The notes under the pieces are model-generated. The model was not told the origin of the DNA. It was given only the letters and a program-made list of their open reading frames with translations, and did no database searches. This document shows positions 44,641 through 56,105 of a stretch of DNA of 64,000 bases, piece after piece. Source of the DNA: Ursus arctos (Eukaryota; Chordata; Mammalia; Carnivora; Ursidae). Every line of letters begins with the position of its first letter. Within the stretch, counting starts at the first letter, position 1. The stretch lies in the NCBI RefSeq assembly GCF_023065955.2, contig NW_026622952.1, positions 32,226,313-32,290,312 on the forward strand. The letters run 5' to 3'. Both the position numbers and the translations under genes were made by a program.

Positions 44641-47307
44641 AAATGTTATATATGTTTAAATACTATAGGGCGAGCTTTTACAAAGTCACAATTGTCTGTC
44701 AGTCCATCTTACAACAAGATTGTGGATATCCTGAAGATGATTGGCTCTCTTACTACTTCACAATTAACATCTAACTATTAATTAGAAGTATAAAGGTGGC
44801 TTATTAGTAATTAATACATTCTCCCATTTCACCAAATTATGGCACACATTTGAGCAATTAATAGTTTTTAAAGCAATAGGGTATTTTAGGGTGAATTTGG
44901 AAGTTTTAACATTTTGTATAACGTGTTCAGGAAAGCATTTCGCCAAATGCTAAGGACCAATTAACAGTATAGGGGAAGGCTTACGGTAGAAACCAATGTT
45001 TTCTCTTAGTGTTGGTTATTAAAACAACTTCTTTATAAAACCTATGGAATATCTTTCCCTGAATACCTTCTGTCTTTAAAGTTTGCCTCCAAGTCGAAAC
45101 TATCTTCCAGATATTGTTCTTTTATAAAATGCTTTAACACTTTGCCGACTTTCTCTGTAAAATAGCAAGATGATTTCCCCAGTGATTGCCAAATATACAT
45201 TGTTGTTTGCTCTTGCTTTTTGTATGAAGTACTCTTTCTTCTTTCCTGATACCTACTCATGTCTCATGGCTGTATTCATATTCCAACTCCCTCTTCCATC
45301 AGTACTTAATACCTGTTTCCTACAGTTTGTCTTATAAATGTTGCCGAAGGATCTATCTGCTGTTATCATGTACTGTTGTATGTAATGATTCGATAAAAGA
45401 CATCTTTATACCACCCTAAGTTCCTCACACATTTCTGTGCATCTACTAAGAAGGTAATACAGAAGACAATTTCTTTCTGTACATAGGGACCATACTGCAG
45501 AAGGAAATGCATTCCTTGTTGGGAGCTAGTGACAGGAACCGTTAATAGTGTTTGAAGTAAAAATGGATGGTAGTCCCTGAGATATATTAGAGGGGCATGG
45601 GATGATAAACAGGAAAATCTGGCCAGTAGAGATTGGTATATTTTGGGTGGATTTTAGTGGTTAGGCTAGGAAATAATCATTATTTCTAGGAAACAGACTT
45701 AAGCAATGTAACAGCTTAAGTGTGAATATCTCTTTTTTTTTTAAAGGAATTGTCTGAGTAGATAATGGGCTAAATAACTTATTGGTAAATATAGGGCATG
45801 GAAGGTATAAGGAATGGAGCAGTGGAGGTGAAAAGAAGTTAAATTATATTTTTCTCAGTGATACTCATTGTTTCTAATTTTCAAAAGGAAATTATAGGAA
45901 AAATATGTGTCTTATTTTGTTTTCATAAGTAATTAAGGAGCACATGTACCAATGATCCTTGAATAACACCATGAAAATCTTTGCCTTTTTCTTAAAGATA
46001 TCCTAAATACATTTCCCACTGACACATATTTATTAAGGATAAAAACATGAATTTTCTCTTGTTTACATTTATAATTTGACAGATTTTTTTTGACTAGCTT
46101 CATTATACCTTATTTGAAAAAGACAGTTGCAATGCCATCTGGCTTGAAAAATGGAGAACAATGTTCTTAAACTGTTTTTAGAAATGAAGATTACCAACGT
46201 CACCTCTTGAATATAAAGGTTAGAAATAAACACAATCACTAAAAATGTAATAGTTAAGTGAAAGTCAGGAAAGTGTGAGATTTGTGGCCTAAATTTATGA
46301 TTTTACCTTTGAAATACACAACTCCTAAGGTAAGGCTGCCTGATTTGTTAAATCAGTGATTGCAATAGAAGACTTTGGCCTTTGACAACATCAGACATCA
46401 AACCCTAGCATGTAGTTTACTGTTGTTATTACAACAAAAAACCAGCCTGCTTCTCCTTGTCAGTTTTCTCCTTCTTTTTACATTTTATCCATCGAACTAA
46501 ATGTATTTCTAGAAAGTATATCAAATTCTTTTGGAAATGGTTGAACACAAATAAACCCTCAAAATGGTAGATAAATGAACAGGTAAATACATAGAAGAGC
46601 GGCTGACACAGTCCAACAGGAACGTGAATGCCTACTGCTGTTTGAGAATTATTATCAAAGGTTATTCAGGAGTTGGAATTTACTGTGGTAGTGTACCCTA
46701 TAAGTTAGGATACTTGGAACTGTTGATACAGCTTCTATTTTTTTTAAAGTCTTGTATCATGTAAGAACCTTCTGAAAATGTTAATGGCAACAGCAGACTC
46801 GTATGTGTAAGGTGCATACCCTGTTGCAAAAGTGTCATGGATTAGTGATTGAGTATTATCAATAATACTAGGACACCTGAGGAGGTGTTCTATGGCCTTT
46901 TAAATCTTACTTTGGTAGGGACTGTCACTGCTATAACATATTCAGGTGTTTTGTTCTAATTTTCTTCTGTCAGCACATTTTTGTTACGAATTCATGTATG
47001 TATTACATACATACGGGGGAAGATCGTCTTGGATGGCTGCCCAAAGAAGTGTGGATGAAGAGAGGCTTATTTTTTGTCAAGAGCCTAAGGGATGTCAGAA
47101 ACAAGTTCTATGAAGGCTTCAGAGTTAAAGAAATTACAAACTTGATAAGTACAATACAAATATCAAATATGTAAAATCAATATAGAATATTTTAAATTTC
47201 TATCATTTATATTCTCAACAATAAACATATGTGAATTATGATTCAGAGCAGTGAATAATAGAGGCTTGGTCTAGAAATGTAGATAAATAAAACACGTAAA
47301 CACACTT
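44641..47307. other. Gene-free 2.7-kb stretch
   Basis: No gene and no confidently named repeat. The sequence is AT-rich and unique-looking. A small palindrome, ATGTATGT-ATT-ACATACAT, lies at 46994-47012. Confidence 0.5.
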
Positions 47308-47317
47308 AAACACATTG

Positions 47318-47515
47318 TTTTTTTTTTTTTTTTTTAAGATTTTATCTATTTATTTGACAGACAGCCAGCAAGAGAGGGAAAACAAGCAGGGGGAATGGGA
47401 GAGGAAGAAGCAGGCTCCCAGCAGAGGAGCCCGATGTGGGGCTCAATCCCAGAACACCGGGATCACGCCCTGAGCCGAAGGCAGATGCTTAACGACTGAG
47501 CCACCCAGGCGCCCC
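47318..47515 (-). mobile_element. CAN-SINE (SINEC), young
   Basis: T-rich tail, AAGATTTTATCTATTTATTT, GACAGCCAGCAAGAGAGGGA, GAAGAAGCAGGCTCCCAGCA, TCACGCCCTGAGCCGAAGGC and GAGCCACCCAGGCGCCCC. The perfect target duplication AAACACATTG is at 47308-47317 and 47516-47525. Confidence 0.97.
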
Positions 47516-47550
47516 AAACACATTGATGTTTTTAAATTAATAAAGTTTTC

Positions 47551-47760
47551 GGGTGCCCAGGTGGCTCAGTAGTCTACGCATCCCGACTGTTGGTTTTGGC
47601 TCAGGTCATGATCTCGGGGTTGTGAGATCGAGCCCCAAGATGGGCTGTATGCTTAGCGTGGAGTCTGCTTGAGATTCTCTTCCACTCCTTCTCCCTCTGC
47701 TCCACCCCTGCTCGTCTGCTCTTTTTCTCTCTCTCAAACAAATAAATAAATGTTAAAAAA
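47551..47760 (+). mobile_element. CAN-SINE (SINEC)
   Basis: GGGTGCCCAGGTGGCTCAG head, GTTGGTTTTGGCTCAGGTCA core, AGCGTGGAGTCTGCTTGAGA, CT-rich stretch, CAAACAAATAAATAAATG tail. It faces the SINE at 47318 head to head, with only 35 bases between them, forming an inverted repeat. Confidence 0.94.
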
Positions 47761-48239
47761 ACTATAGTTTCTTATAGATACTTATCATCACTATTCCTTA
47801 TTTTATCCATTATGAAAAACAGGTTTTAATTTGAGGTACTAGTTACATTCTAATATTCTCTTTTAATAAATTATAGTCCTTAAGGTCTTGTTAATAAATC
47901 GAAATACCGAAATGACCAAATGATTACTGAGGAAAGTTGGAGTATTATTAAGAATGAAAGGATAACAAGTTGTTCCTATTTATTCATTTATTTTGCTTTA
48001 TTTTTATAGATGTTAACAGTAACAGGGAAACTACAACTCCCTTAAGACTTAAAGGTAGCTGTTGCCATCCCTTTATTTGATCGTGTTGCCACCCATGTAA
48101 CCGGATTGAAGGGAAATGGTACGGAAGTAAATGACAGCAGAAATTGCAGTGACTACAGAGCAGTGCTTTCTTGGCTGGAATGATTTCCATTCCCTTTGCC
48201 ACACTGCTAGGGTGCAAATCTGACCGTTCTAATCATTTT
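47761..48239. other. Gene-free stretch
   Basis: No gene and no recognised repeat. Confidence 0.5.
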
Positions 48240-48242
48240 CTT

Positions 48243-48446
48243 TTTTCTTTTAAGATGCATTTATTTTAGAAAGAAAGAGCAATAGCGTGGGGTGGGGAGG
48301 GGCAGAGGGAGAGGGAGAGAGATTCTCAAGGAGACTCCGCACTGAGCATGGAGCCCCATTCGGGGCTTGATCTTGGGATGCTGAGGTCATGACCTGAGCT
48401 GAAATCAAGAGTTGGATGCTTACCTGACTGTGACACCCTGGTGCCC
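48243..48446 (-). mobile_element. CAN-SINE (SINEC)
   Basis: TTAAGATGCATTTATTTTAG, GGGGCAGAGGGAGAGGGAGA, GAGACTCCGCACTGAGCATG, GGTCATGACCTGAGCTGAAA, then GACACCCTGGTGCCC, a mutated head. The flanks share (T)AATCATTTT / TGATCATTTT. Confidence 0.92.
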
Positions 48447-48474
48447 TGATCATTTTTTTTTTTTTAACATGCTT

Positions 48475-48955
48475 AATTGCTCTTGGTTGCCCATAGGATA
48501 AACTCTAAATTTCTTAATATGCCTCACATGTTCACGAAGATCTAGCTTTTGCTGACATCTAAGTTCTGCTCCTTGATCCTCTCTTGTTCAGTATATTCCA
48601 GCCAGGCTCACAGACTTATTTCTACCCCACATTATTTCTTGCCTCCAGCATGTCTTTTACTCTGCTGAGAGTCACTTTTATTTCCACTCAGTGATTGTCT
48701 TCAACTGCTTTCACATGTTCATCATTCAGATGTCCATTTCTGATATCTTCTCTTCTTTCAAAAAGCCTCATTTCCTAGAATGCTTGTTTTCTTACTCTGC
48801 ACTCTGTAATGATGGGGTCCTGAGACTACCGCTCTGAATTCCCTCCAGGCCTCCAAATCAATGTGTATTCGGCTCCCTCTTTAATTTTCAGTCCCTAGCG
48901 GATTGCCTTTGAACATCATATACGCACAGTAAACCTTTGTTGAAGAAATGAAAAC
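48475..48955 (-). repeat. L2 LINE 3' region fragment
   Basis: Reverse L2: AAGATCTAGCTTTTGCTGAC, CAGTATATTCCAGCCAGGCT, GCCTCCAGCATGTCTTTTAC, and a tail CACAGTAAACCTTTGTTGAAGAAATG (bases 48926-48951) equal to the L2 end 'tagtaggcgctcaataaatatttgttgaatgaatg'. It is diverged but long. Confidence 0.65.
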
Positions 48956-49715
48956 TACCACATCCTTTGGAAAAATGTTAAAGTGTATAATTATGCAGCC
49001 AGGCAAATTTGGGTAGTTAATTCATTTAATCAACGAGTGCCTGGTTAATTATACAGTTAATGCTTTCGGTGAATATTCCTTGAATAAATTTTACTGTTCT
49101 GACATAGAGTTGGTCACTGACAAAGGATTGATCACCTGGCACTTTGATTTATGAAAGGGGAAAATGTATAGGGACATCTTAAAAGTTTTAGGCTTCCTAG
49201 ATGTAGTTGGAAAGTACCTATTGAAAGTAATATAAATTCATGTTGAAGTTATGATTCCAAAGTGTTAATCAAAATACTCTTAAGTATTACATGTTCACAT
49301 GGAAAAGCTAGAATATTGACTGCTGCATTGCATTTTACCAGCTAAATTCAAATACATCCTTAAAGTACGGTTTTCTTTTTCACAGCCCAAATGTAATAAT
49401 TCATTCACATAACGCTCATCAAATATTAATACAATTATATTTACAAAGGAGAAAAGAATCACAAATGTGGTTCTGAGTGAAAGTAGATCTTTTAGTTCGT
49501 GTTGGTAATCTTCCAGTGCAGATGGAGCATTTGTGCGCCGTGTGTGGAATTTGATCTTTCAGGGAAACATGTGGACACTGGAGCATTCAGTTGCTCTAAT
49601 TGCTGTAGGAGATCTTTGTCTTAGCTTAATAATCCAATTTTGGAAAGTCATGGAAATACTCCACAAAAAGCAAAACAGCAACAGGAAGAAATAGTTTAAC
49701 AGGAATAAGGTCTGA
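48956..49715. other. Gene-free stretch
   Basis: No gene and no recognised repeat. The last part would be the 3' flank of the exon-like frame that ends at 49716, if that frame is real. Confidence 0.45.
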
Positions 49716-49864
49716 CTAGAATTGTGGTTTTTGGAATAATACATTCGGTTTGTAATCAATTATGGATGAAATGTCTGGTCCGTCTTTTTCCACTTCATCT
49801 ACCAGCATCGCATCCCTCATGCCAGAATTGATTATGGAAGTAGCACCTCTTCTGTCATAACTGT
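49716..49864 (-). other. Exon-like open frame with acceptor context (unidentified)
   Basis: The minus-strand frame reads from just after CTCCTCCTGGTCCAG, a good splice-acceptor match with a preceding CTAAT branch-like motif, for 48 codons to a TAG. The product is polar and acidic in the middle, with RRGATS and DEVEKDGPD motifs, and ends in FQKPQF. It looks more protein-like than any other frame here. The open frame extends upstream to 49901 without an ATG. I do not recognise the family. It could be a terminal coding exon, a fragment of a processed pseudogene, or chance. Confidence 0.3.
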
Positions 49865-49901
49865 CTGGACCAGGAGGAGTATGATCCGTGCAGAAGAGCA
49901 A

Positions 49902-51049
49902 TTAGCATCAGAAATCAATCATCCCGAGGCTGTGTTTTCTAGAGTTCATCTAGAAAAAAATTACCCTGCAAGTGACTGTGTGTGTATGTGTGTGGGTAGG
50001 TGCACACGCTGCTCTTCATTTACAGTCTGTTGAATTGGAAACCTGACATTTTCTGCTTGTGTTGGAAAGCAGAACAAATCATTCTAGTTAAACCCCTGTA
50101 ACTAAGAATGTGGCATCCCAGTGACAGAGAAAAACATTAAGACTTGAAGTATTTTTTTTTTAAGATCAACAACCTATATTAACATATATAGACTTACCGG
50201 CTGATTTTCTAGCTAATGCACACCTACTGATATTGTTTGCATTGCTCTTATTTAAACATAGTTACACTTTGAGAGTTTACTTCCAGTTGCATGGTATGCT
50301 TAAAGAATAGATCTATTTTGATAAAATAACAAGAGAAATTGAATCTTTCCAGAAGGAATTTTACATATCAGGTTTTTTGATACTACTAGGGCTATTATTT
50401 TATTAATTAAACAGCTAGGGGAATAGTCCTAAAAATGTAATTTCGATCCATAAAATAGTTACTAAAATTTTTTAGAGTTGACAAGATTTATGCAATTGTG
50501 CATAATTTACACATGCCTAATTTGTGCAAAAATTAGACTTATTCCTGCTTGAGTCAAAGATTTACACCAAAATGTAGCAAAGTCCAAGAAAATCCTTCCT
50601 TATGGTTTTAATATTTGCGTTTTTCACAATTTGTGTGGCAAAAGCTAGACCCACACGGTATAGTTGATATTGATAAACGTAAATGATGAAAATAGGTATT
50701 GAAAGAGATTTGCACTGGCAAAACACAGCCCCAGATGCATTTGCAGCTTCTTTACCTGAAAAACATATAACATTCAGGAGACAAAATCCCTATTCTCCAA
50801 GATCCTACAATCTGGAAGAGGGCCGATAAGAGACAGTACATCTTATTGCGACCCAAGTCGTCCATGTCTTCTGGGAGTCACACAAGCCAACTGTGACAGA
50901 ACGTCGAAAACAGGGCAGGCTCCTTCTGGTTAGGAGACCGGGAAAAGTTCTTGAAGGCTGGTGGTTCCTCTCTGGTGCTTTTCAGTAACAGTGGTTCCAG
51001 CAATTTCTGCATTCCACCTACTGCACGGATATTCATTAAAATAACTCCA
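49902..51049. other. Gene-free AT-rich stretch
   Basis: No gene and no named repeat. A short TGTG tract lies at about 49977-49996. Confidence 0.5.
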
Positions 51050-51064
51050 ACAAATGGTGTTTCT

Positions 51065-51269
51065 TTTCTTTCTTTCTTCTTTTTTTTAATGATTTTATTT
51101 ATTTATTTGCCAGACCGAGAGAGAACAAGCAGGGGGGAGTGGCAGGCAGAGGGAGAAGCAGACTCCCCACTGAGCAGGGAGTCCGATGAGGGACTCGATC
51201 CCAGCACCCCTGGGATCATGACCTGAGCTGAAGGCAGATGCTTAACTGACTGAGCCACCCAGGCATCCC
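51065..51269 (-). mobile_element. CAN-SINE (SINEC)
   Basis: TTAATGATTTTATTTATTTA tail, CAAGCAGGGGGGAGTGGCAG, GAAGCAGACTCCCCACTGAG, GGATCATGACCTGAGCTGAA, then TGAGCCACCCAGGCATCCC. The target duplication ACAAATGGTGTTTCT (51050-51064) matches 51270-51284 with two differences. Confidence 0.96.
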
Positions 51270-51284
51270 ACAATCGGTGTTTCT

Positions 51285-52034
51285 AAAAGACGTTCTATTT
51301 CATTATCTGGGCCTTCCTCTACAACCATGTGAACACCAAGGGGGAGGGGGAGAGGACCATGTTTTTTTTTTCCCTGCTTCTTTCCAGTACAGAGCCTGGC
51401 ATATCAACATGCAATGGATATTTGTTTGGCTTAAGTAAACAGTAAGTGCCAGTAAAGATAATTTAGCAAAGAATAAGATTTATCTCTTGTCAGTGTTACC
51501 TGTTCTTCAACATTATTAAGGCAACAGCTGAGCCTAATAGTGCTTAAAAATTGGTAATTTATTTTTGAGGGTTTTTTTGTTGTTGTTGTTTTGGCTTGAA
51601 CAACAGATTTATTGGTAATTTGTATTCTAAATTTGAAAATACAGCTCTCACCAAGCAGTTGTGCTGGAAAAACAAGTCATATATGAATATACTAATTTAT
51701 TTCAACCAACAAAGAAAAATAATCAAAAAGCATTATAACTATTTCCCCCTAAATTCAAAAGCCGCTTTAAACAAGGTATTTCCTAGCTGTTTTCATGATG
51801 ATATGCTAAAATGTCTTCTAATCTTAAGTGGCTGTAAGCACAAACATAATTAATAAGCACTTGTTATTGAAATCATGAAATGGAAGAAAGTGTTTGATTT
51901 ACCGTGTACCTATTAGTCCTCAGTTTTCTTTACTGACATGGATAACCTTGCAGGACCGTCTTAGCACAGACGAATTGTGTCAATATGTCTGAAGGACCAG
52001 GGTGCGAATTACCCATTCTTGGTTGGCTTTGCCA
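51285..52034. other. Gene-free stretch
   Basis: No gene. A (TTG)n-like tract is at about 51575-51592. The sequence near 51390-51450 resembles an L2 tail too weakly to call. Confidence 0.5.
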
Positions 52035-52500
52035 CTTCGTTGGTGTGCTACGTTCTGATTGCTGCCATAGCCAATGACTCCACACAAGGGCTTCCGATAC
52101 CATAGATTTATTATCTGAAAGTTCTAGTGGTCGGAAGTACAAAGTGGGTCAGTGAGGCTGCGTTCCTTCTGGAGGCTGTAAGGGAGACTTCATTTCTTTA
52201 CCTTCTGCAGCTTATACACGTGGCTCTTGTTTCTTGACTCCTGACCCTACAACACTGTACCTCTGCTTCTTTGGTTGCATCTCTTGTCTGACTCTTAACT
52301 TCCATGCGCCTCTCTCTTAAGGACCCTCGTGATTATGCTGTGCCTGCCTGAGCAATCAGAAGAATCTTCCCATTTCAAGATTCTTCATTTAATCCCATCT
52401 GTAAAATCCCTTTAGCCATGTAAGGAGACGTCCTGTCAGGTTCCATGGATAAGAATGTGGACATTTTTAGGAACCATATTCATCCCAGTTGATTACATTT
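52035..52500 (-). repeat. MLT1-like MaLR LTR remnant
   Basis: The element starts in the 'ctgattgctgccatagcca' zone, then shows TAGATTTATTATCTGAAAG in the 'tttatttctcacagttctg' position, GGAGGCTGTAAGGGAGACTT, GGACCCTCGTGATTATGCTG, AATCTTCCCATTTCAAGATT, and GGAACCATATTCATCCCA at the end. The order fits a reversed MaLR LTR, but divergence is high and the family call is tentative. Confidence 0.5.
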
Positions 52501-53144
52501 TAGGTTTACATTATTAATTTAGAAAAGATATTTCTCCCAGCTGAAGGCAACGTAGATGTCTCTCCTATTCACAGTGGGTCTGTAGGGTCTCTTAGTAAAG
52601 GGGGACCATCAGTGAAAGAGGGAAGAATGGGGCAGTACTGTATCTCTGGGAAACCCATACCTGTCAAGTGCGTTTAATTTTATTTGGAATAGAAGGATAA
52701 AATGCACTCCAGTTAGATCTTTATATGGTCACATTTGTTCTCATGTTATAAACTCCTTGTGGAACAAATAACCAAATTAGCCCAGAGCTAATTTCTTTAA
52801 GCAGGCCAGACTGAAAAGAGTGAGTTTTCAAGTTTTTATTTTACTACTCCTTTCCAGCGGCTGTCAGAAGTTATGAATATAAATTAATATATATTCTCTA
52901 TGATCGGTTTGTTTTGAAAGGCAATACATAGGCTGAAACTTGGCAATAACTCTTAAAAACCAAAAATGCTTATTTTGTCTAAAAAATGTGTACTTTGCCA
53001 AGGTCAGTAGATTTCCTTGTTATTTATATTTGACATATGATTTAGTGAACTTTGTAGATATTTTAGTTCTAGCTCTATATTGATGATACAGATGTATCTT
53101 TCTGTATCCTTTTTTTTTTATAACTTCTCATGAAGTATTAAAGA

Positions 53145-53373
53145 TTTATTTTTTTTATTTATTTGAGAGAGAGAGAGGGAGAGAGAGAGAGCGAGCAAGC
53201 GAGCATGTGGGCAAGTGAGCGCAGGGAGGGGCAGAGGGAGAGGGAGAGAAACTTTAGCCGACTCCTTGCTGAGCTGAGAGCCCAATGTGGGGCTCAGCCC
53301 CACGACCGTGAGATCAAGACCCAGGTTGAAACCAAGACTTGGATGCTCAACTGACTGCACCCCCCAAGGGCCC
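53145..53373 (-). mobile_element. CAN-SINE (SINEC)
   Basis: AAGATTTATTTTTTTTATTT tail, a long GAGAGA stretch, GGGGCAGAGGGAGAGGGAGA, GACTCCTTGCTGAGCTGAGA, then CTGACTGCACCCCCCAAGGG, a degraded head. The flanks share TCATkAAGT as a possible target duplication. Frames on both strands here are low-complexity and non-coding. Confidence 0.92.
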
Positions 53374-55304
53374 CTCATTAAGTCTTTTTAATGTACTGTA
53401 CTAAAAGGCCCTCCTGTTATAAGGCTGTTTCTTTCCATATTTACTCTCCATACTCTGAGTCAAAGAAGAAAACTTAAATATCCCACTTGTCTTTAACTTC
53501 AGAATAGAAATAGAAAATTTCAGATCTCATGTTTGAAATCAGACAGAAGTGGGATTTAAATAGCACTACATTTACTGTTTATAGAGCACTACATGAATCT
53601 TATTCTGACATTTCAAAATAAGGTAACTTCATTCCACAAACATTCACTTTTTTAGATAGTCAAGCTGTTTTCCAGGACGCTTTATGATATGTAATGAAAA
53701 AATTTGGGAAGATATTCCCCCCCATGTTTTCAAAACTAAGCTTAAATTAGCATTATGTATGTTGAAAGTACGTGCTCCTTTTAGTGGCTGGTGTTATTAA
53801 ATGTGCACGGCTTCCCTCAAAGCCTGAAACTGTCAAAGACACTTCTGGGAGTGTTCATGTGATGTGATTATCTTGTTAGAAATACAGAAATAGCATTTTC
53901 AAAGAACAGTGATGAGTTTTGTGAAATAACTTGTATTTGCCTTAATCAAAATGTGAAATGTTCTCTACTTGATCCTTTTAAATTGTTTCTATGACATTTG
54001 CCACAGTGGTCATTAAATTAGATAGTAATAGCCCAATGCGTTTTTGGATCCTTTCCGTCTTTTAGAAATAGAGAGATTGCAGTGGCTACTTTTCTGCTTT
54101 ATGAGCCTCTGCAGGAACAAATGTGCTCATAAAATGTACATTAAGAGTTCTTCAATTATGTTCCTATTTCCTTGAGCACCCCAGCCTCTTAATAAGCTTT
54201 TTTTAGGTGTTTCTGGTCTATGGTCCTTTAATTTCTACAACATTCCTCATAAGCTTTCATCATGATTTAAATGAAATCCTGTTATAAGGTACAGTAGAAT
54301 TACAACCAAGTGCACTGACTAAATATAATTCCTCGGAGGAACTTATTTCACCACAGTGGAATACAAATCAATTTGCATTTAACATGTTAACTTTTTACAG
54401 TTTTTAAGAAAACAGTTGGAGAGGCATGCATTAATATAAATAGACACATATACATGAATGTACTGACTTCTGCAATTATGTTTTAATGACAAAGTAATCG
54501 ATTCCTAAAATAATCGAGACCAAACCTCTCATTTTGCATATTGTTCAAGCTAGGTACTTAAGTACTTTAAGCAAGGTGAGCAGAAGTATAGCACTAGATT
54601 CTGATCTCTTTACTTCTGGTTAAGTGCATTTTCTGATAAGACGTGTTTCCTTTTTGATAGTGTGCAGTGAGGAATATAAAAGTTCTAGTCTGATAGCACA
54701 TGATGCACCTAGGCTGGAGACCCCATTAACTCTTGCCAGTGCAGGACATGACGCTTCATCAAGTTCCTGCTAGAGTCGTCATTGTGACCTGTCACTTCCT
54801 GGACACATTGCAGCCTCTGCCTCCTACAGTAAGAGTCCAGGCAGATTGTGATCTTTAATTATATAAACGATCATTGGCCAGATAATACACAGGCAATGGG
54901 TACAGTAACATGCATCAAATTGATTATGATTGCCTTCTTGTTTTCTTTGTTCATCATGGTTTGTTAATTTCTGTTTTAAAGGTATGATAATTTCAAGATC
55001 TGGGGTTTGGTTCTCAAGACTCCTATTCCTACCAATGTTAATGGTTTTTCACCAGATTCTTCTTACCTTTGCCTTCTTGAAGGATTTTATTCTTTAATTT
55101 CTTTTAGTAATTTTTAGGTGTATGATCTTTTTTTTTTTTTAGTTCCTAGCTTTGTCTTACATGTATGCACGTTAGGCTGAAATTTCAATATTTTATAGCT
55201 TTGGCAAACTTTTTAAAAGGAAGTGAATGAACGTTCACTAATTCATCAGTAGCGGAATCAGGACTAATAAAATAGGTCAAGGTTGATGTTGTAGTGTAAT
55301 ATTT
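53374..55304. other. Gene-free stretch, start of a 9.8-kb SINE-free block
   Basis: No gene and no recognised repeat. The sequence is AT-rich and unique-looking. Confidence 0.5.
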
Positions 55305-55520
55305 GAAATGTGGTAGAGGCGGGGTTTAAGTCTCAGGTCTGCCACACAATTACAGCTATATGCTACTGAAGAAAATGACATAGCCCCTTGTAAGTTTTTT
55401 CCTCTCTGTAAAATGGAAACAATAACACCTATCTTGCAAGAGGATGGTAGGAATGAATGAGACCATCCTTAACAAATATTCTGGAATACAAGATATTATC
55501 ATTACTGAGTGCCTACTATT
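55305..55520 (-). repeat. MIR SINE, near full length
   Basis: Reverse MIR: GTAGAGGCGGGGTTTAAGTC, CTCAGGTCTGCCACACAATT, CTCTCTGTAAAATGGAAACA, ACCTATCTTGCAAGAGGATG, and ACTGAGTGCCTACTATTTCA at the 5' end. Confidence 0.8.
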
Positions 55521-55733
55521 TCACATCCATTCATTTGAAAAGTATCAAACGAAATGCAAGAGACCTTCCTGGTCAACACGCTTAAAGGCAGCTTGAGCTG
55601 AATGGAAAATTGGAAGAAAACGCTTTTAATCCCCCCTTGCTCAAAACCTCCAAAACTATTAATTTTCAGAAAACTTCAGCATTTTCTCAAAGAACATAAA
55701 TAATTTTTTCAACTTGTCTTGATTTAATTTATG

Positions 55734-55775
55734 TATATGTGTATATATATGTGTATATGTGTGTGTGCGTGCATG
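55734..55775. repeat. (TG)n/(TA)n microsatellite, interrupted
   Basis: TATATGTG units pass into TGTGTGTGCGTGCATGTG. An alternating purine-pyrimidine tract. Confidence 0.88.
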
Positions 55776-55959
55776 TGGATCTTACAGTTCTCAAAGATTC
55801 TTCCCCATAGATTGTGAGGACATGGTTAATGTGCATTTGTGTAATTAGTGAGATCTTCAAAAAATAACAGCCAACCATTCCTCTAGGACTTCCTCATATG
55901 CTGATTTTAAAATATTCAAAGCATTATCAACTGCGTGTGTTACTTTTCAATGTGTTTAT

Positions 55960-56105
55960 TATCCACATTTCCCCTCCAATGCACGGAGACCAGAGTATTG
56001 TAGGTTTATTTTAACTACAATGTCCCCAGCGCCTGGGAAAGATGCCTGAGACATTGTCGAAGTTCAATTAGTCTATATTAGCTGGATGGATAGATGGATG
56101 CATCC
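55960..56105 (-). repeat. L2 LINE 3'-end fragment
   Basis: The pattern 'actacaatgtccccagcgcctgggaaagatgcctgagacat' matches the reversed L2 'cactgtatccccagcgcctagaacagtgcctggcacat'. It is followed by a GGATGGATAGATGGATG tail. Confidence 0.7.
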
